Shown here: positions 1 through 4,815 of the stretch, in pieces | Layout of the letters: each line of letters opens with the position of its first letter | How positions within the stretch are numbered: the stretch's first letter is position 1 | Source of the DNA: an uncultured Oxalobacteraceae bacterium | GTDB lineage: Bacteria; Pseudomonadota; Gammaproteobacteria; Burkholderiales; Burkholderiaceae | Direction: 5' to 3' | DNA length: 7,694 bases | NCBI GenBank assembly: GCA_946478765.1 | Contig: CAMLDH010000179.1 | Span: forward strand, 1-7,694 | Program-made: the position numbers and the translations under genes | Notes under the pieces: model-generated | Seen by the model: only the letters and a program-made list of their open reading frames with translations | The model's database searches: none | What the model was told of the DNA's origin: nothing

Positions 1-48
1 CGACCACCGAGATCTACACTCTTTCCCTACACGACGCTCTTCCGATCT
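1..48 (+). other. Illumina P5/TruSeq adapter contamination (not genomic)
   Basis: These 48 bases match the known Illumina P5 plus TruSeq universal adapter, lacking only its first ten bases and ending in the diagnostic GCTCTTCCGATCT at 36-48. The peptidase reading frame becomes meaningful only after this point, which fits a library adapter joined to a genomic insert that begins at about base 49. It is an assembly artefact at a contig end and should be trimmed. Confidence 0.98.
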
Positions 49-49
49 T

Positions 50-895
50 ATCGGTACCGAGCATGCGGTCAAGTCAACGCAGCGCGACGATCTTCTGGCA
101 TTCTGGAAACAGCATTACGTGCCCGGCAATGCAGCATTGGTCGTGTCCGGGGCTATCACGCGCGACGAGTTGAGATCGTTGGCCGAAGCCAAGTTCGGCA
201 CGTGGCAGGGCGCCGATCCGAAACCGTTTGCAGCCGGCCCGGTGCAGACTACATCGGCGCGCCTGGTGCTGGTCGACAAACCCGGCGCACCGCAAACCGC
301 GCTGCAGGTAACCACGATCGGCACCGAGCGCAAGTCGCCCGATTACGCTGCACTGCAGGTGATGAACGCGGCACTGGGCGGCCTCTTTACCAGCCGTTTG
401 AACAACAACTTGCGCGAGCAGAAAGGGTACACGTACGGCGTGCATTCCGGCTTCCAATATCACCGCATGCCCGGACCTTTTGCGATTAGCGGCAGCTTCC
501 GCACCGATGTCACCGGTCCGGCGCTCAGCGAGATATTCAAGGAAATCAGTGCGATGCAAGCCAAGCCGATGCCGCCCAGAGAATTGGAAGGCGCACGCAA
601 TTCGCAGATCCTGTCCCTGCCCGGACAATTCGACACCAACAAGGCCATCGGGGCCAGTCTGTCCAATGTGTTCGTCTATGATTTGGGGCTTGATTATTAC
701 AACGGGCTGGCCAAGCGCTTTGCCGCTGTCAGTGCAACGGATGCGCAGGCGGTGGTGAAGAAATATCTGAAGCCGGAAAACCTGATTGTGGTTGGCGTGG
801 GGGACAAGGCCAGGATTGAGCCGCAGTTCGGCAAGCTGAAAATGAAGCTGGGGCCGGTGGAATATCGGGATGCGGATGGGAATTTGTTGAAGTGA
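50..895 (+). CDS. M16-family zinc peptidase (insulinase/PqqL-like), C-terminal part, 5' truncated
   Basis: The last 281 residues of a peptidase of the M16 (insulinase/processing peptidase) family are visible, ending in TGA at 893-895. The open frame runs back to the adapter junction (IGTEHAVK..., then FWKQHYVPGNAALVVSG), so the GTG at 119 is an internal Val codon and not a start. The LREQKGYTYG segment near 410-440 is the conserved R/Y substrate-binding motif of the C-terminal M16 repeat, and VPGNAALVVSG is the usual start of an inactive M16 subdomain. The zinc motif HxxEH is not in the window and would lie upstream, either in the same long polypeptide or in a partner subunit. Family members degrade peptides in the periplasm, often from the outer or inner membrane; whether this one is exported cannot be seen. 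The tail (PVEYRDADGNLLK) resembles those of long fused M16 proteins of proteobacteria. The gene is last in its transcript, since a terminator follows. Confidence 0.9.
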   Translation: MGTEHAVKSTQRDDLLAFWKQHYVPGNAALVVSGAITRDELRSLAEAKFGTWQGADPKPFAAGPVQTTSARLVLVDKPGAPQTALQVTTIGTERKSPDYAALQVMNAALGGLFTSRLNNNLREQKGYTYGVHSGFQYHRMPGPFAISGSFRTDVTGPALSEIFKEISAMQAKPMPPRELEGARNSQILSLPGQFDTNKAIGASLSNVFVYDLGLDYYNGLAKRFAAVSATDAQAVVKKYLKPENLIVVGVGDKARIEPQFGKLKMKLGPVEYRDADGNLLK

Positions 896-917
896 CGGTA
901 ATGCGGGTTTGACGGAG

Positions 918-933
918 CGCGTCGTGTGACGCG
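918..933 (+). repeat. small perfect hairpin after the peptidase gene
   Basis: CGCGTC and GACGCG form a 6-bp stem around a GTGT tetraloop, 22 bp after the peptidase stop. It is followed at some distance by a modest T-rich stretch (943-950). It could help stabilise the 3' end or act as a weak first terminator, but the structure at 958-992 is much better. Confidence 0.4.
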
Positions 934-957
934 TGCGGTCGGGTTTGTTTCAGGATG

Positions 958-992
958 CACCGGCTTTCAGAGGATGGGCCGGCGTTTTTTTT
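958..992 (+). terminator. Rho-independent terminator of the M16 peptidase gene
   Basis: CCGGC (960-964) pairs with GCCGG (978-982). The stem is extended inward by two G-T wobbles and outward by a C-G pair across one mismatch, and an unbroken run of eight T follows at 985-992. A GC-rich stem next to a T tract, 60 bp after a stop codon, is the classic intrinsic terminator arrangement. Confidence 0.85.
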
Positions 993-1150
993 CAGTGTCA
1001 GCATGGCGCGATGCCGGCTGCAATCAAGCGGAAGCAGCAATTGGGATAGTGTTGTGCCGACAGCAAGCAACGGCATAAATTGAGTGACGTTTTCGCTGGT
1101 TATTTAGTAATATTGTTGGTAACACCTGCCGAATCTAAGCAATCACGCAA

Positions 1151-1275
1151 AATTATTTGTGTCGTGAAAAATAGAAGGGAGTAGGGTGCGCTTGCGCACC
1201 ATTGCGATCCACCGCAGCATTGGTGCGCAAGCGCACCCACCTCCTTTCTGGTTTCACTACGATTATCACGAGAAA
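1151..1275. mobile_element. MITE/REP-like non-coding inverted-repeat element
   Basis: The core is a perfect 18-bp inverted repeat, GGGTGCGCTTGCGCACCA (1184-1201) against its complement at 1221-1238, separated by 19 bp. Each arm is also a near-palindrome on its own (GGTGCGC-TT-GCGCACC), so the DNA or RNA can fold either as one long hairpin or as two small ones. Weaker symmetry continues outward: GTCGTGAAA on the left matches GTAGTGAAA read from the opposite strand on the right, and GAAGGGAG matches GAAAGGAG. About 45 bp per side therefore shows inverted similarity. No transposase is encoded. This fits a non-autonomous miniature element or an extragenic palindromic repeat. The outer limits are uncertain by 15 bp or so, and no clear target-site duplication was found. 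Confidence 0.6.
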
Positions 1276-1339
1276 TTCACAATATATTTTGCGCGGGTAC
1301 TTAGGTTTAAGGCGGCAGCCATTTTCGCGACACTCGCTG

Positions 1340-1420
1340 CGTTTGAAACAGGCGTCGAAATGACGCATGAGCCATGCGTTTTGCAGGCAGGTTGCCTGTT
1401 ATTTCAAACGTCAGGCTCAT
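1340..1420 (+). promoter_or_regulatory. structured 5' leader of the small gene, possible alternative folds
   Basis: CGTTTGAAACAGGC (1340-1353) can pair with GCCTGTTATTTCAAACG (1394-1410), leaving a 3-nt bulge. Inside, ACGCATG (1363-1369) pairs with CATGCGT (1373-1379) around a 3-nt loop, and GCGTC (1352-1356) could pair with GACGC (1362-1366). A competing pairing is possible: ATGAGCC (1367-1373) with GGCTCAT (1414-1420), which ends just before the Shine-Dalgarno AAGGA (1423-1427). Mutually exclusive stems beside a ribosome binding site suggest translational control, but this is inference; the region could instead be an older inverted repeat. Confidence 0.4.
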
Positions 1421-1437
1421 TCAAGGAAACTATATAT

Positions 1438-1722
1438 ATGGCATTGCTACAAAAAACAGATTTGGAATTTAAATACAATTGGACGGCAATTTCCCCGGAT
1501 GATCCTAGAATCACAGGGAGTCTGGATAGCACCGTGCTCAATCGAGGCGAAGGTTATGAAATGCTTGCGTTCATCAATCGTTTTGCATTCGCCAACGAAT
1601 GGAGACAAAAGGTATCCGGATTAAAGGTAGAACGTTTGATAAACAAGCATCTGCCCGCTGACATCCGGAGTCATGCCAAAATCAAGAAATGGCTGGCTGA
1701 CAATTGGAAGAAATATGAATAA
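1438..1722 (+). CDS. small hypothetical protein, 94 residues
   Basis: This is a 94-residue protein starting MALLQKTDLEFKYN. I chose the ATG at 1438 because AAGGA (1423-1427) precedes it by 10 nt and because the open frame further upstream runs only through the inverted-repeat element. The product is soluble in appearance, with no signal peptide or membrane segment. It has an aromatic, acidic first half (NWTAISPDDPRITG...LNRGEGYEMLAFINRFA) and a basic helical second half ending WLADNWKKYE. The sequence looks like a real, conserved protein, with regular helix periodicity and balanced composition. I recognise no named domain and assign no function. It has lower GC than its neighbours. Its stop lies 3 bp from that of the convergent exonuclease gene, so each transcript must overlap the other. 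Confidence 0.7.
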   Translation: MALLQKTDLEFKYNWTAISPDDPRITGSLDSTVLNRGEGYEMLAFINRFAFANEWRQKVSGLKVERLINKHLPADIRSHAKIKKWLADNWKKYE

Positions 1723-1725
1723 AAG

Positions 1726-2490
1726 CTAATCGATTGTCACAATCACCGGGGTATGGTCGGAAGGCTGTTCCCATTTGCGCGGCACCTTGTCGATCACGCA
1801 TGCACTGCAGCGTGCGGCTAGCGGATTGGATACAAGAATATGGTCGATGCGCAAACCCATATTGCGGCGGAATGCCATTTGGCGATAGTCCCACCAACTG
1901 AACAATTTTTCGGGTTGTTCGAAGAGCCTGAATGAATCCTTGAGTCCCAGATCAAGCAGGCGCTGGAATGCAGCGCGCTCCAGCTCCGACACCAGCACCT
2001 GTCCTTGCCACGCAACCGGATCGTGCACGTCGCGGTCGTCCGGTGCGATGTTGTAATCGCCGAGCAAGACCAGATTCGGATGCTTTGCGCATTCCCCGGC
2101 GAGCCAATCGTGCAGCCCGTTCAGCCATCGCAACTTGTACTGGTACTTGTCGGAGTCGACCGCCTGCCCATTCGGAATGTACGCGCAGATCACGCGCACG
2201 CCTTCGATCGTGGCCGCGATGATGCGCTGCTGTTCGTCCTCAAAACTCGGGATGTTTTTCACCACGTCGGTCATCGGATGTTTCGACAGGATCGCGACGC
2301 CGTTATAGGTCTTTTGCCCGGTGAACTCGACTTGGTACCCGGCGGCTTCGATGGCGGCGACGGGGAACTTGTCGTCCGTCATCTTGGTTTCTTGCAGACA
2401 TAACACCTCGATCGGATTATCCACCAGCCACTGCAATACCTGCGGCAGGCGGACTTTCAGCGAGTTGACGTTCCAGGTCGCAATCTTCAT
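1726..2490 (-). CDS. xth: exodeoxyribonuclease III (AP endonuclease, EEP superfamily)
   Basis: The gene encodes a 254-residue member of the ExoIII/AP-endonuclease family. Such enzymes cut DNA 5' to abasic sites in base-excision repair and also remove 3'-blocking groups and degrade duplex DNA 3' to 5', using a divalent metal. All the signature motifs are visible in order: NVNS (7-10), LQETK with metal ligand E34, NGVAILS (63-69), YIPNG with Y104, GDYNIAP with D145 and N147, WWDYR (199-203), LRIDHIL with D216 and H217, and SDHTPV with D245 and H246. Length is typical for the family. The start MKIATWNVNS is where family members begin. The Shine-Dalgarno is weak, with only an A-rich stretch before the ATG, and no sure promoter is seen upstream. 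It is a single gene converging on the small gene at 1438. Confidence 0.96.
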   Translation of the reverse strand: MKIATWNVNSLKVRLPQVLQWLVDNPIEVLCLQETKMTDDKFPVAAIEAAGYQVEFTGQKTYNGVAILSKHPMTDVVKNIPSFEDEQQRIIAATIEGVRVICAYIPNGQAVDSDKYQYKLRWLNGLHDWLAGECAKHPNLVLLGDYNIAPDDRDVHDPVAWQGQVLVSELERAAFQRLLDLGLKDSFRLFEQPEKLFSWWDYRQMAFRRNMGLRIDHILVSNPLAARCSACVIDKVPRKWEQPSDHTPVIVTID

Positions 2491-2563
2491 TGAATATACT
2501 TATTAAGTTGGGGGTATTTGATGTAACTTTATTTCACAGTTTATGGTGCTGGCCGCCCATATC

Positions 2564-2607
2564 GAGAGTGAGCGTTTTTTTAACTGTTTGGCATGAGCTT
2601 CACTCTC
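2564..2607. repeat. imperfect 10-bp inverted repeat upstream of xth
   Basis: GAGAGTGAGC (2564-2573) pairs with GCTTCACTCTC (2597-2607), with one bulged T. The 23-nt loop contains seven consecutive T. It lies about 75-115 bp upstream of the xth start codon. The T run is inside the loop and not after the stem, so it is not a normal terminator; it could be an operator or an incidental fold. Confidence 0.35.
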
Positions 2608-2813
2608 CTGTGGCATTTTACAGCAGCGCTCATGACATCAGGCTTGTCCGTTTTCCGGTGACGGAAGGAAGTTGCTTGCCTGTGCCGGCATCTTGGGCGG
2701 CAGGATTCTGTGAGCCTTCTATCGCCGCGTCCTGCGCGGCCCCTTATTGCAGTATCGCCCCCGATGTTCGCCATCAGACGCATGTGAAAAGTGATGGGGT
2801 TCTGCATCTTTAT

Positions 2814-2834
2814 CTGTGGACAGACCGTCCACAG
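2814..2834. promoter_or_regulatory. perfect 8-bp dyad, candidate operator
   Basis: CTGTGGAC and GTCCACAG are perfect complements around a 5-base centre, about 60-80 bp upstream of the TTGACA at 2897. No T tract follows on either strand, so a protein-binding dyad is more likely than a terminator. Which regulator would bind is not visible; autoregulation by the downstream response regulator is one possibility. Confidence 0.4.
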
Positions 2835-2896
2835 TAGAATTCATGGTAAGTTCTGGATAGAGCCCATGCCGGTCACTGTACATGACGATGTGAAAG

Positions 2897-2926
2897 TTGA
2901 CAGGAGTGCGTTCAAAAGCGAATTTA
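2897..2926 (+). promoter_or_regulatory. candidate sigma-70 promoter for the response regulator gene (good -35, poor -10)
   Basis: TTGACA at 2897-2902 is a perfect -35 hexamer, but at 17-18 bp only GAATTT/AATTTA stands at the -10 position, a poor match. A strong -35 with a weak -10, preceded by GTCACTGTACATGAC (2872-2886, near-dyad), would give a leader of roughly 75 nt. The promoter assignment is tentative. Confidence 0.35.
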
Positions 2927-2993
2927 TTTCAATGGCTTGAAGACGATTTTTTGCAACTCTATCAAGTAGTATGCCGTATGAAGAAAGAAGTGC

Positions 2994-3000
2994 AGAGGAG
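2994..3000 (+). promoter_or_regulatory. ribosome binding site fixing the response regulator start
   Basis: AGAGGAG stands 7 nt before the ATG at 3008, a near-ideal Shine-Dalgarno and spacing. This favours 3008 over the upstream in-frame TTG at 2897, which lacks such a site and would add 37 residues with no homology to receiver domains. Confidence 0.85.
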
Positions 3001-3007
3001 CAAGCCG

Positions 3008-3640
3008 ATGATTCATATATTGATTGCAGACGATCACGCCATCGTGCGCGGAGGCGTCAAGCAATTGCTCGCCTTGAGCAGCGACGTTGAAGTGGCAGGT
3101 GAAGCAACAAACGGTGCGCAGGTGATGGAGCAGTTGCATAGCGCTTCCTTCGACCTGGTCTTGCTCGACATGACCATGCCCGGCATCAGCGGGGTGGATC
3201 TGATCGCCCGCATCCGCATGCACGATGCCAAACTGCCCATCCTCGTTCTCAGCATGCGCAACGAAGCGCAGGTGGTGCGGGGTGCGCTAAAGGCGGGGGC
3301 CACCGGTTACCTGACCAAGGACAATGAGCCGGAAACGCTGATGGCGGCGATCCGCAAGACCGCTGCGGGCGGACGCTTCATCGATCCGCTGCTGGTCGAA
3401 CAGATGGTGTTCGACGTCGACACGCTGGGGGCGAGTCAGGCGCACGAGCGGTTGTCCAACCGCGAATTTCACATTCTGAGCCGGCTGGCAGGCGGCAAGA
3501 GCGTCAATGAGATTGCCGATGAGCTGACGATCAGCAACAAGACGGTCAGCACGCACAAGGCGCGGCTGATGCAAAAGATGAATTTCCGCAGCAATGCGGA
3601 ACTGGTGCGTTACGGCGTGACGCACGGCCTGGTCGAATAG
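3008..3640 (+). CDS. NarL/FixJ (LuxR-type) DNA-binding response regulator, orphan
   Basis: The 210-residue protein begins MIHILIADDHAIVRGG, directly at the first strand of the receiver domain. Receiver landmarks are the acidic pair D8/D9, phosphoacceptor D54 (LLDMTMPG), S82 of the switch (LVLSM) and the invariant K104 (YLTKD). A linker leads to a C-terminal LuxR-type helix-turn-helix at about 146-210 (LSNREFHILSRLAGGKSVNEIADEL...SNKTVSTHKARLMQKM), with the recognition helix around residues 176-188. Family members dimerise on phosphorylation and bind inverted repeats near promoters; BvgA, EvgA and FimZ have the same architecture. No intact histidine kinase is adjacent. A decayed fragment with sensor-kinase character lies downstream, and the chemosensory CheA begins 3.2 kb away. 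The target genes are unknown; the dyads upstream of its own gene suggest possible autoregulation. Confidence 0.93.
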   Translation: MIHILIADDHAIVRGGVKQLLALSSDVEVAGEATNGAQVMEQLHSASFDLVLLDMTMPGISGVDLIARIRMHDAKLPILVLSMRNEAQVVRGALKAGATGYLTKDNEPETLMAAIRKTAAGGRFIDPLLVEQMVFDVDTLGASQAHERLSNREFHILSRLAGGKSVNEIADELTISNKTVSTHKARLMQKMNFRSNAELVRYGVTHGLVE

Positions 3641-3646
3641 CGCCGC

Positions 3647-3690
3647 GAAGCATGGTAGGGATTGTCTTACCAATTGCTTCCCTTTGTTTT
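3647..3690 (+). terminator. probable intrinsic terminator of the response regulator gene
   Basis: GAAGCATGGTA (3647-3657) pairs with TACCA (3668-3672) and TGCTTC (3675-3680), with a 2-nt bulge (3673-3674) and a 10-nt loop. A T-rich stretch, CCTTTGTTTT (3681-3690), follows. The stem is AT-mixed and bulged and the T tract is interrupted, so it is weaker than the one at 958-992. It begins 7 bp after the stop. Confidence 0.6.
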
Positions 3691-3820
3691 ATGCGTAAGC
3701 ATGCGTCGCCACGAGCACAGCGCATGCGGCCAACCGGCTTATTTTGTCAAATTCGAAGAGTGCGAGACCGGACATCGCGAACATGAGAACGAGAAGCGCC
3801 TACATCAATCATCGCAGTCA

Positions 3821-4058
3821 TGGCGCCAAACGGGTTCGCATTTGCTGATTATCCACCTGCTGGTACAGGGGCGCGTAGCGGCAGAGCAGGCCGCCAGACG
3901 GATCAGCGTCGAATTGAACGAACGCAAGAAGAGGGCAGATGGCTTGAAAGTGAGCGAAAAGCGTTGGCAGGAAATTCTCGACAGCATGCCGGTGTGCCGC
4001 TTGCGGCCGATGATGGCCGCCGTTCGAACAACGGATTGTGGCCACATTTGCCGACTGA
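3821..4058 (+). pseudogene. decayed sensor-kinase-like fragment (membrane end, linker, start of PAS domain)
   Basis: One frame reads a short hydrophobic stretch (LLIIHLLVQ, from 3842), then a charged helical linker (AAEQAARRISVELNERKKRADGL), then SEKRWQEILDSMPV ending at 3994. That order, membrane helix then coiled linker then E(K)RW..ILDSMPV, is characteristic of sensor kinases or cyclases just before a PAS domain. After MPV the frame fails. If the duplicated TG in GGTGTGCCG (3991-3999) is removed, the reading continues PLAADDGRR, which resembles the normal next PAS strand. Further on, a third frame reads PFEQRIVATFAD up to a stop at 4056-4058. There is no kinase core. I read this as a remnant of a sensor protein, possibly once the partner of the upstream response regulator. 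A chance open frame of 149 codons (3662-4111) covers it, but its beginning has no good ribosome binding site. Confidence 0.45.
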
Positions 4059-4224
4059 TTCGGGCGGCCCGGTTTCCCAGTGTCCCGCTTCTTGTAAGTA
4101 TTTCCCTATAGTCGTGCCATCTTTACCCTACAGGAGAACCAAGATTGCCTGATAGTAAGATTTTATCGGAACTGCGATGATTTCATCAGGCTTTCACTTA
4201 TTGCATCAAGGAGAGTTTTTCAGG

Positions 4225-4320
4225 ATGGGCAAGAGCATTTCAATTGATATTGAAGTGAACTTGCCTGTGCCTACATCGTCGTCAACCTGCCTGTTGCAGC
4301 CGGGCTCGATTGCCGTTTGA
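4225..4320 (+). CDS. possible small ORF, 31 codons, leading the chemosensory operon
   Basis: ATG at 4225 opens a 31-residue frame (MGKSISIDIEVNLPVP... ending GSIAV) closed by TGA at 4318-4320. AAGGAGAG (4208-4215) gives a strong Shine-Dalgarno, although the 11-nt spacing from AGGAG is rather long. The next gene starts 23 bp later with almost no Shine-Dalgarno of its own, so translation of this ORF could feed ribosomes to it. A second, 7-codon frame (ATG 4324 to TGA 4345-4347) overlaps that start as ATGA. The peptide resembles nothing I know. It could also be a truncated gene remnant or chance. Confidence 0.35.
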   Translation: MGKSISIDIEVNLPVPTSSSTCLLQPGSIAV

Positions 4321-4343
4321 AGAATGCTTGAAAACTTTATGCT

Positions 4344-4775
4344 ATGAGCCACCACACTGAATCGCCCGAATCGCGTCATTACTCACATGTGTTGTTGGTG
4401 GATGACGACGACTTCATGCTGGAAATGATGGAAGAGATGTTGTACGACCTCGGCATCACCCACGTCACCAAGGCGGCCGATGGCAAAAAGGCGTTTGAAG
4501 CGTTTGAAGCCGCAAAGGTGGTTCCGGACATGATCATTTGCGACATCAACATGCCGGGTACCGACGGTTTTCAACTGATGGAACTGCTCGGCAAGAAGCG
4601 CCCGAGCTGTGGGTTCATTCTGATGTCCGGTCTCGAAAAGCGGTTTATCAGTTCGGCCACGTTGATGGCGAAATTTCATCACTTGAACATCCTGGGTTCC
4701 TTGGATAAACCGGTGGACAAGCAGGCGCTCGCTGCCCTGATTTCGAAACGGCGCCAGCCTTTGTCTCCGGGATGA
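4344..4775 (+). CDS. stand-alone receiver-domain response regulator (RocR/PvrR-like receiver)
   Basis: This 143-residue protein consists of one receiver domain preceded by a 14-residue polar tail. Visible landmarks are the acidic cluster D20-D23, phosphoacceptor D67 (ICDINMPG), S95 in LMSGLEKR and K122 in LDKP. The SG...LGSLDKP region, with a longer stretch between strand 4 and strand 5 than in CheY, resembles receivers found in RocR/PvrR-type EAL-domain response regulators, but no EAL or other output domain follows. It may act as a phosphate sink, a protein-protein switch, or the input for a separate output protein. The start is the first ATG after an in-frame stop at 4329. Its own ribosome binding site is very weak, suggesting coupling to upstream translation. 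It opens the operon, 40 bp before the MCP-like gene. Confidence 0.88.
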   Translation: MSHHTESPESRHYSHVLLVDDDDFMLEMMEEMLYDLGITHVTKAADGKKAFEAFEAAKVVPDMIICDINMPGTDGFQLMELLGKKRPSCGFILMSGLEKRFISSATLMAKFHHLNILGSLDKPVDKQALAALISKRRQPLSPG

Positions 4776-4802
4776 TTTTGCTGCGGATTGGCTCGGGAGA
4801 TG

Positions 4803-4807
4803 AGGAG
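4803..4807 (+). promoter_or_regulatory. ribosome binding site of the MCP-like gene
   Basis: AGGAG sits 8 nt before the ATG at 4816, inside GATGAGGAGTG. The in-frame GTG at 4807 overlaps this Shine-Dalgarno and would have to rely on the poorer GGGAGA at 4795-4800, so 4816 is preferred. Confidence 0.7.
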
Positions 4808-4815
4808 TGTCATCG

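Larger units (their letters stand above)
896..1437. other. intergenic region with terminator, inverted-repeat element and structured leader
   Basis: There is no convincing gene across about 540 bp. The segment holds a small hairpin (918-933), the peptidase terminator (958-992), an AT-richer unremarkable stretch (993-1150), a MITE/REP-like inverted repeat (about 1151-1275) and a hairpin-rich leader (1340-1420) before the next gene. An open frame extends through 1186-1437 into the small gene, but its codons there simply read through the inverted repeat (GAQAHPPPF), so I treat it as non-coding. A TATATT at 1283-1288 could be a -10 box for the downstream gene, but no good -35 stands at the right distance. 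Confidence 0.7.
2491..3007. other. long intergenic region between divergent xth and response regulator, rich in dyads
   Basis: No believable gene lies in these 517 bp; the open frame across 2490-2837 has an unnatural composition (Cys, Trp, Ser, Pro) and no ribosome binding site. Several dyads are present: GAGAGTGAGC (2564-2573) with GCTTCACTCTC (2597-2607), one bulge and a T7 run in the loop; GCCGCG-TCCTG-CGCGGC (2724-2740); CTGTGGAC-AGACC-GTCCACAG (2814-2834). Nearer xth, TGTAACTTTATTTCACA (2523-2539) loosely resembles a CRP-type dyad, although the half-site spacing is one base off. A -35 consensus hexamer lies at 2897. Regulatory content is likely but unproven. Confidence 0.5.
3641..4343. 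other. gene-poor stretch between response regulator and chemosensory operon
   Basis: About 700 bp holds a terminator (3647-3690), the sensor-kinase-like remnant (about 3821-4058) and a possible 31-codon ORF (4225-4320). The rest, 4059-4224, shows frequent stops in all frames and is AT-richer than the neighbours. The promoter of the chemosensory operon should lie in 4086-4343. I found no clean sigma-70 pair and no match to the flagellar sigma-28 consensus (TAAA-N15-GCCGATAA). Confidence 0.55.

Noticed and set aside
51..60. Palindrome TCGGTACCGA (with a GGTACC restriction site) as a cloning junction
   Set aside because: It translates as I-G-T-E in frame with the M16 protein, at a position where such residues are expected, so it is most likely genomic.
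74..628. Minus-strand open frame opposite the peptidase gene
   Set aside because: The plus strand encodes clear M16 sequence throughout; the antisense product has shadow-type composition.
1184..1250. Inverted repeat as a Rho-independent terminator
   Set aside because: No T tract follows the stem on either strand, and the preceding gene already has a terminator at 958-992.
1186..1437. N-terminal extension of the small gene (start at 1186, giving 178 residues)
   Set aside because: The extra codons run through the inverted-repeat element, have no ribosome binding site, and the ATG at 1438 has a good one.
2490..2837. Open frame on the plus strand in the intergenic region
   Set aside because: Odd composition, no ribosome binding site, overlaps the xth start on the other strand and contains several hairpins.
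2897..3007. Longer form of the response regulator starting at TTG 2897
   Set aside because: The receiver domain begins exactly at 3008, which has AGAGGAG 7 nt upstream; the added 37 residues look unlike protein and the TTG is part of a -35-like TTGACA.
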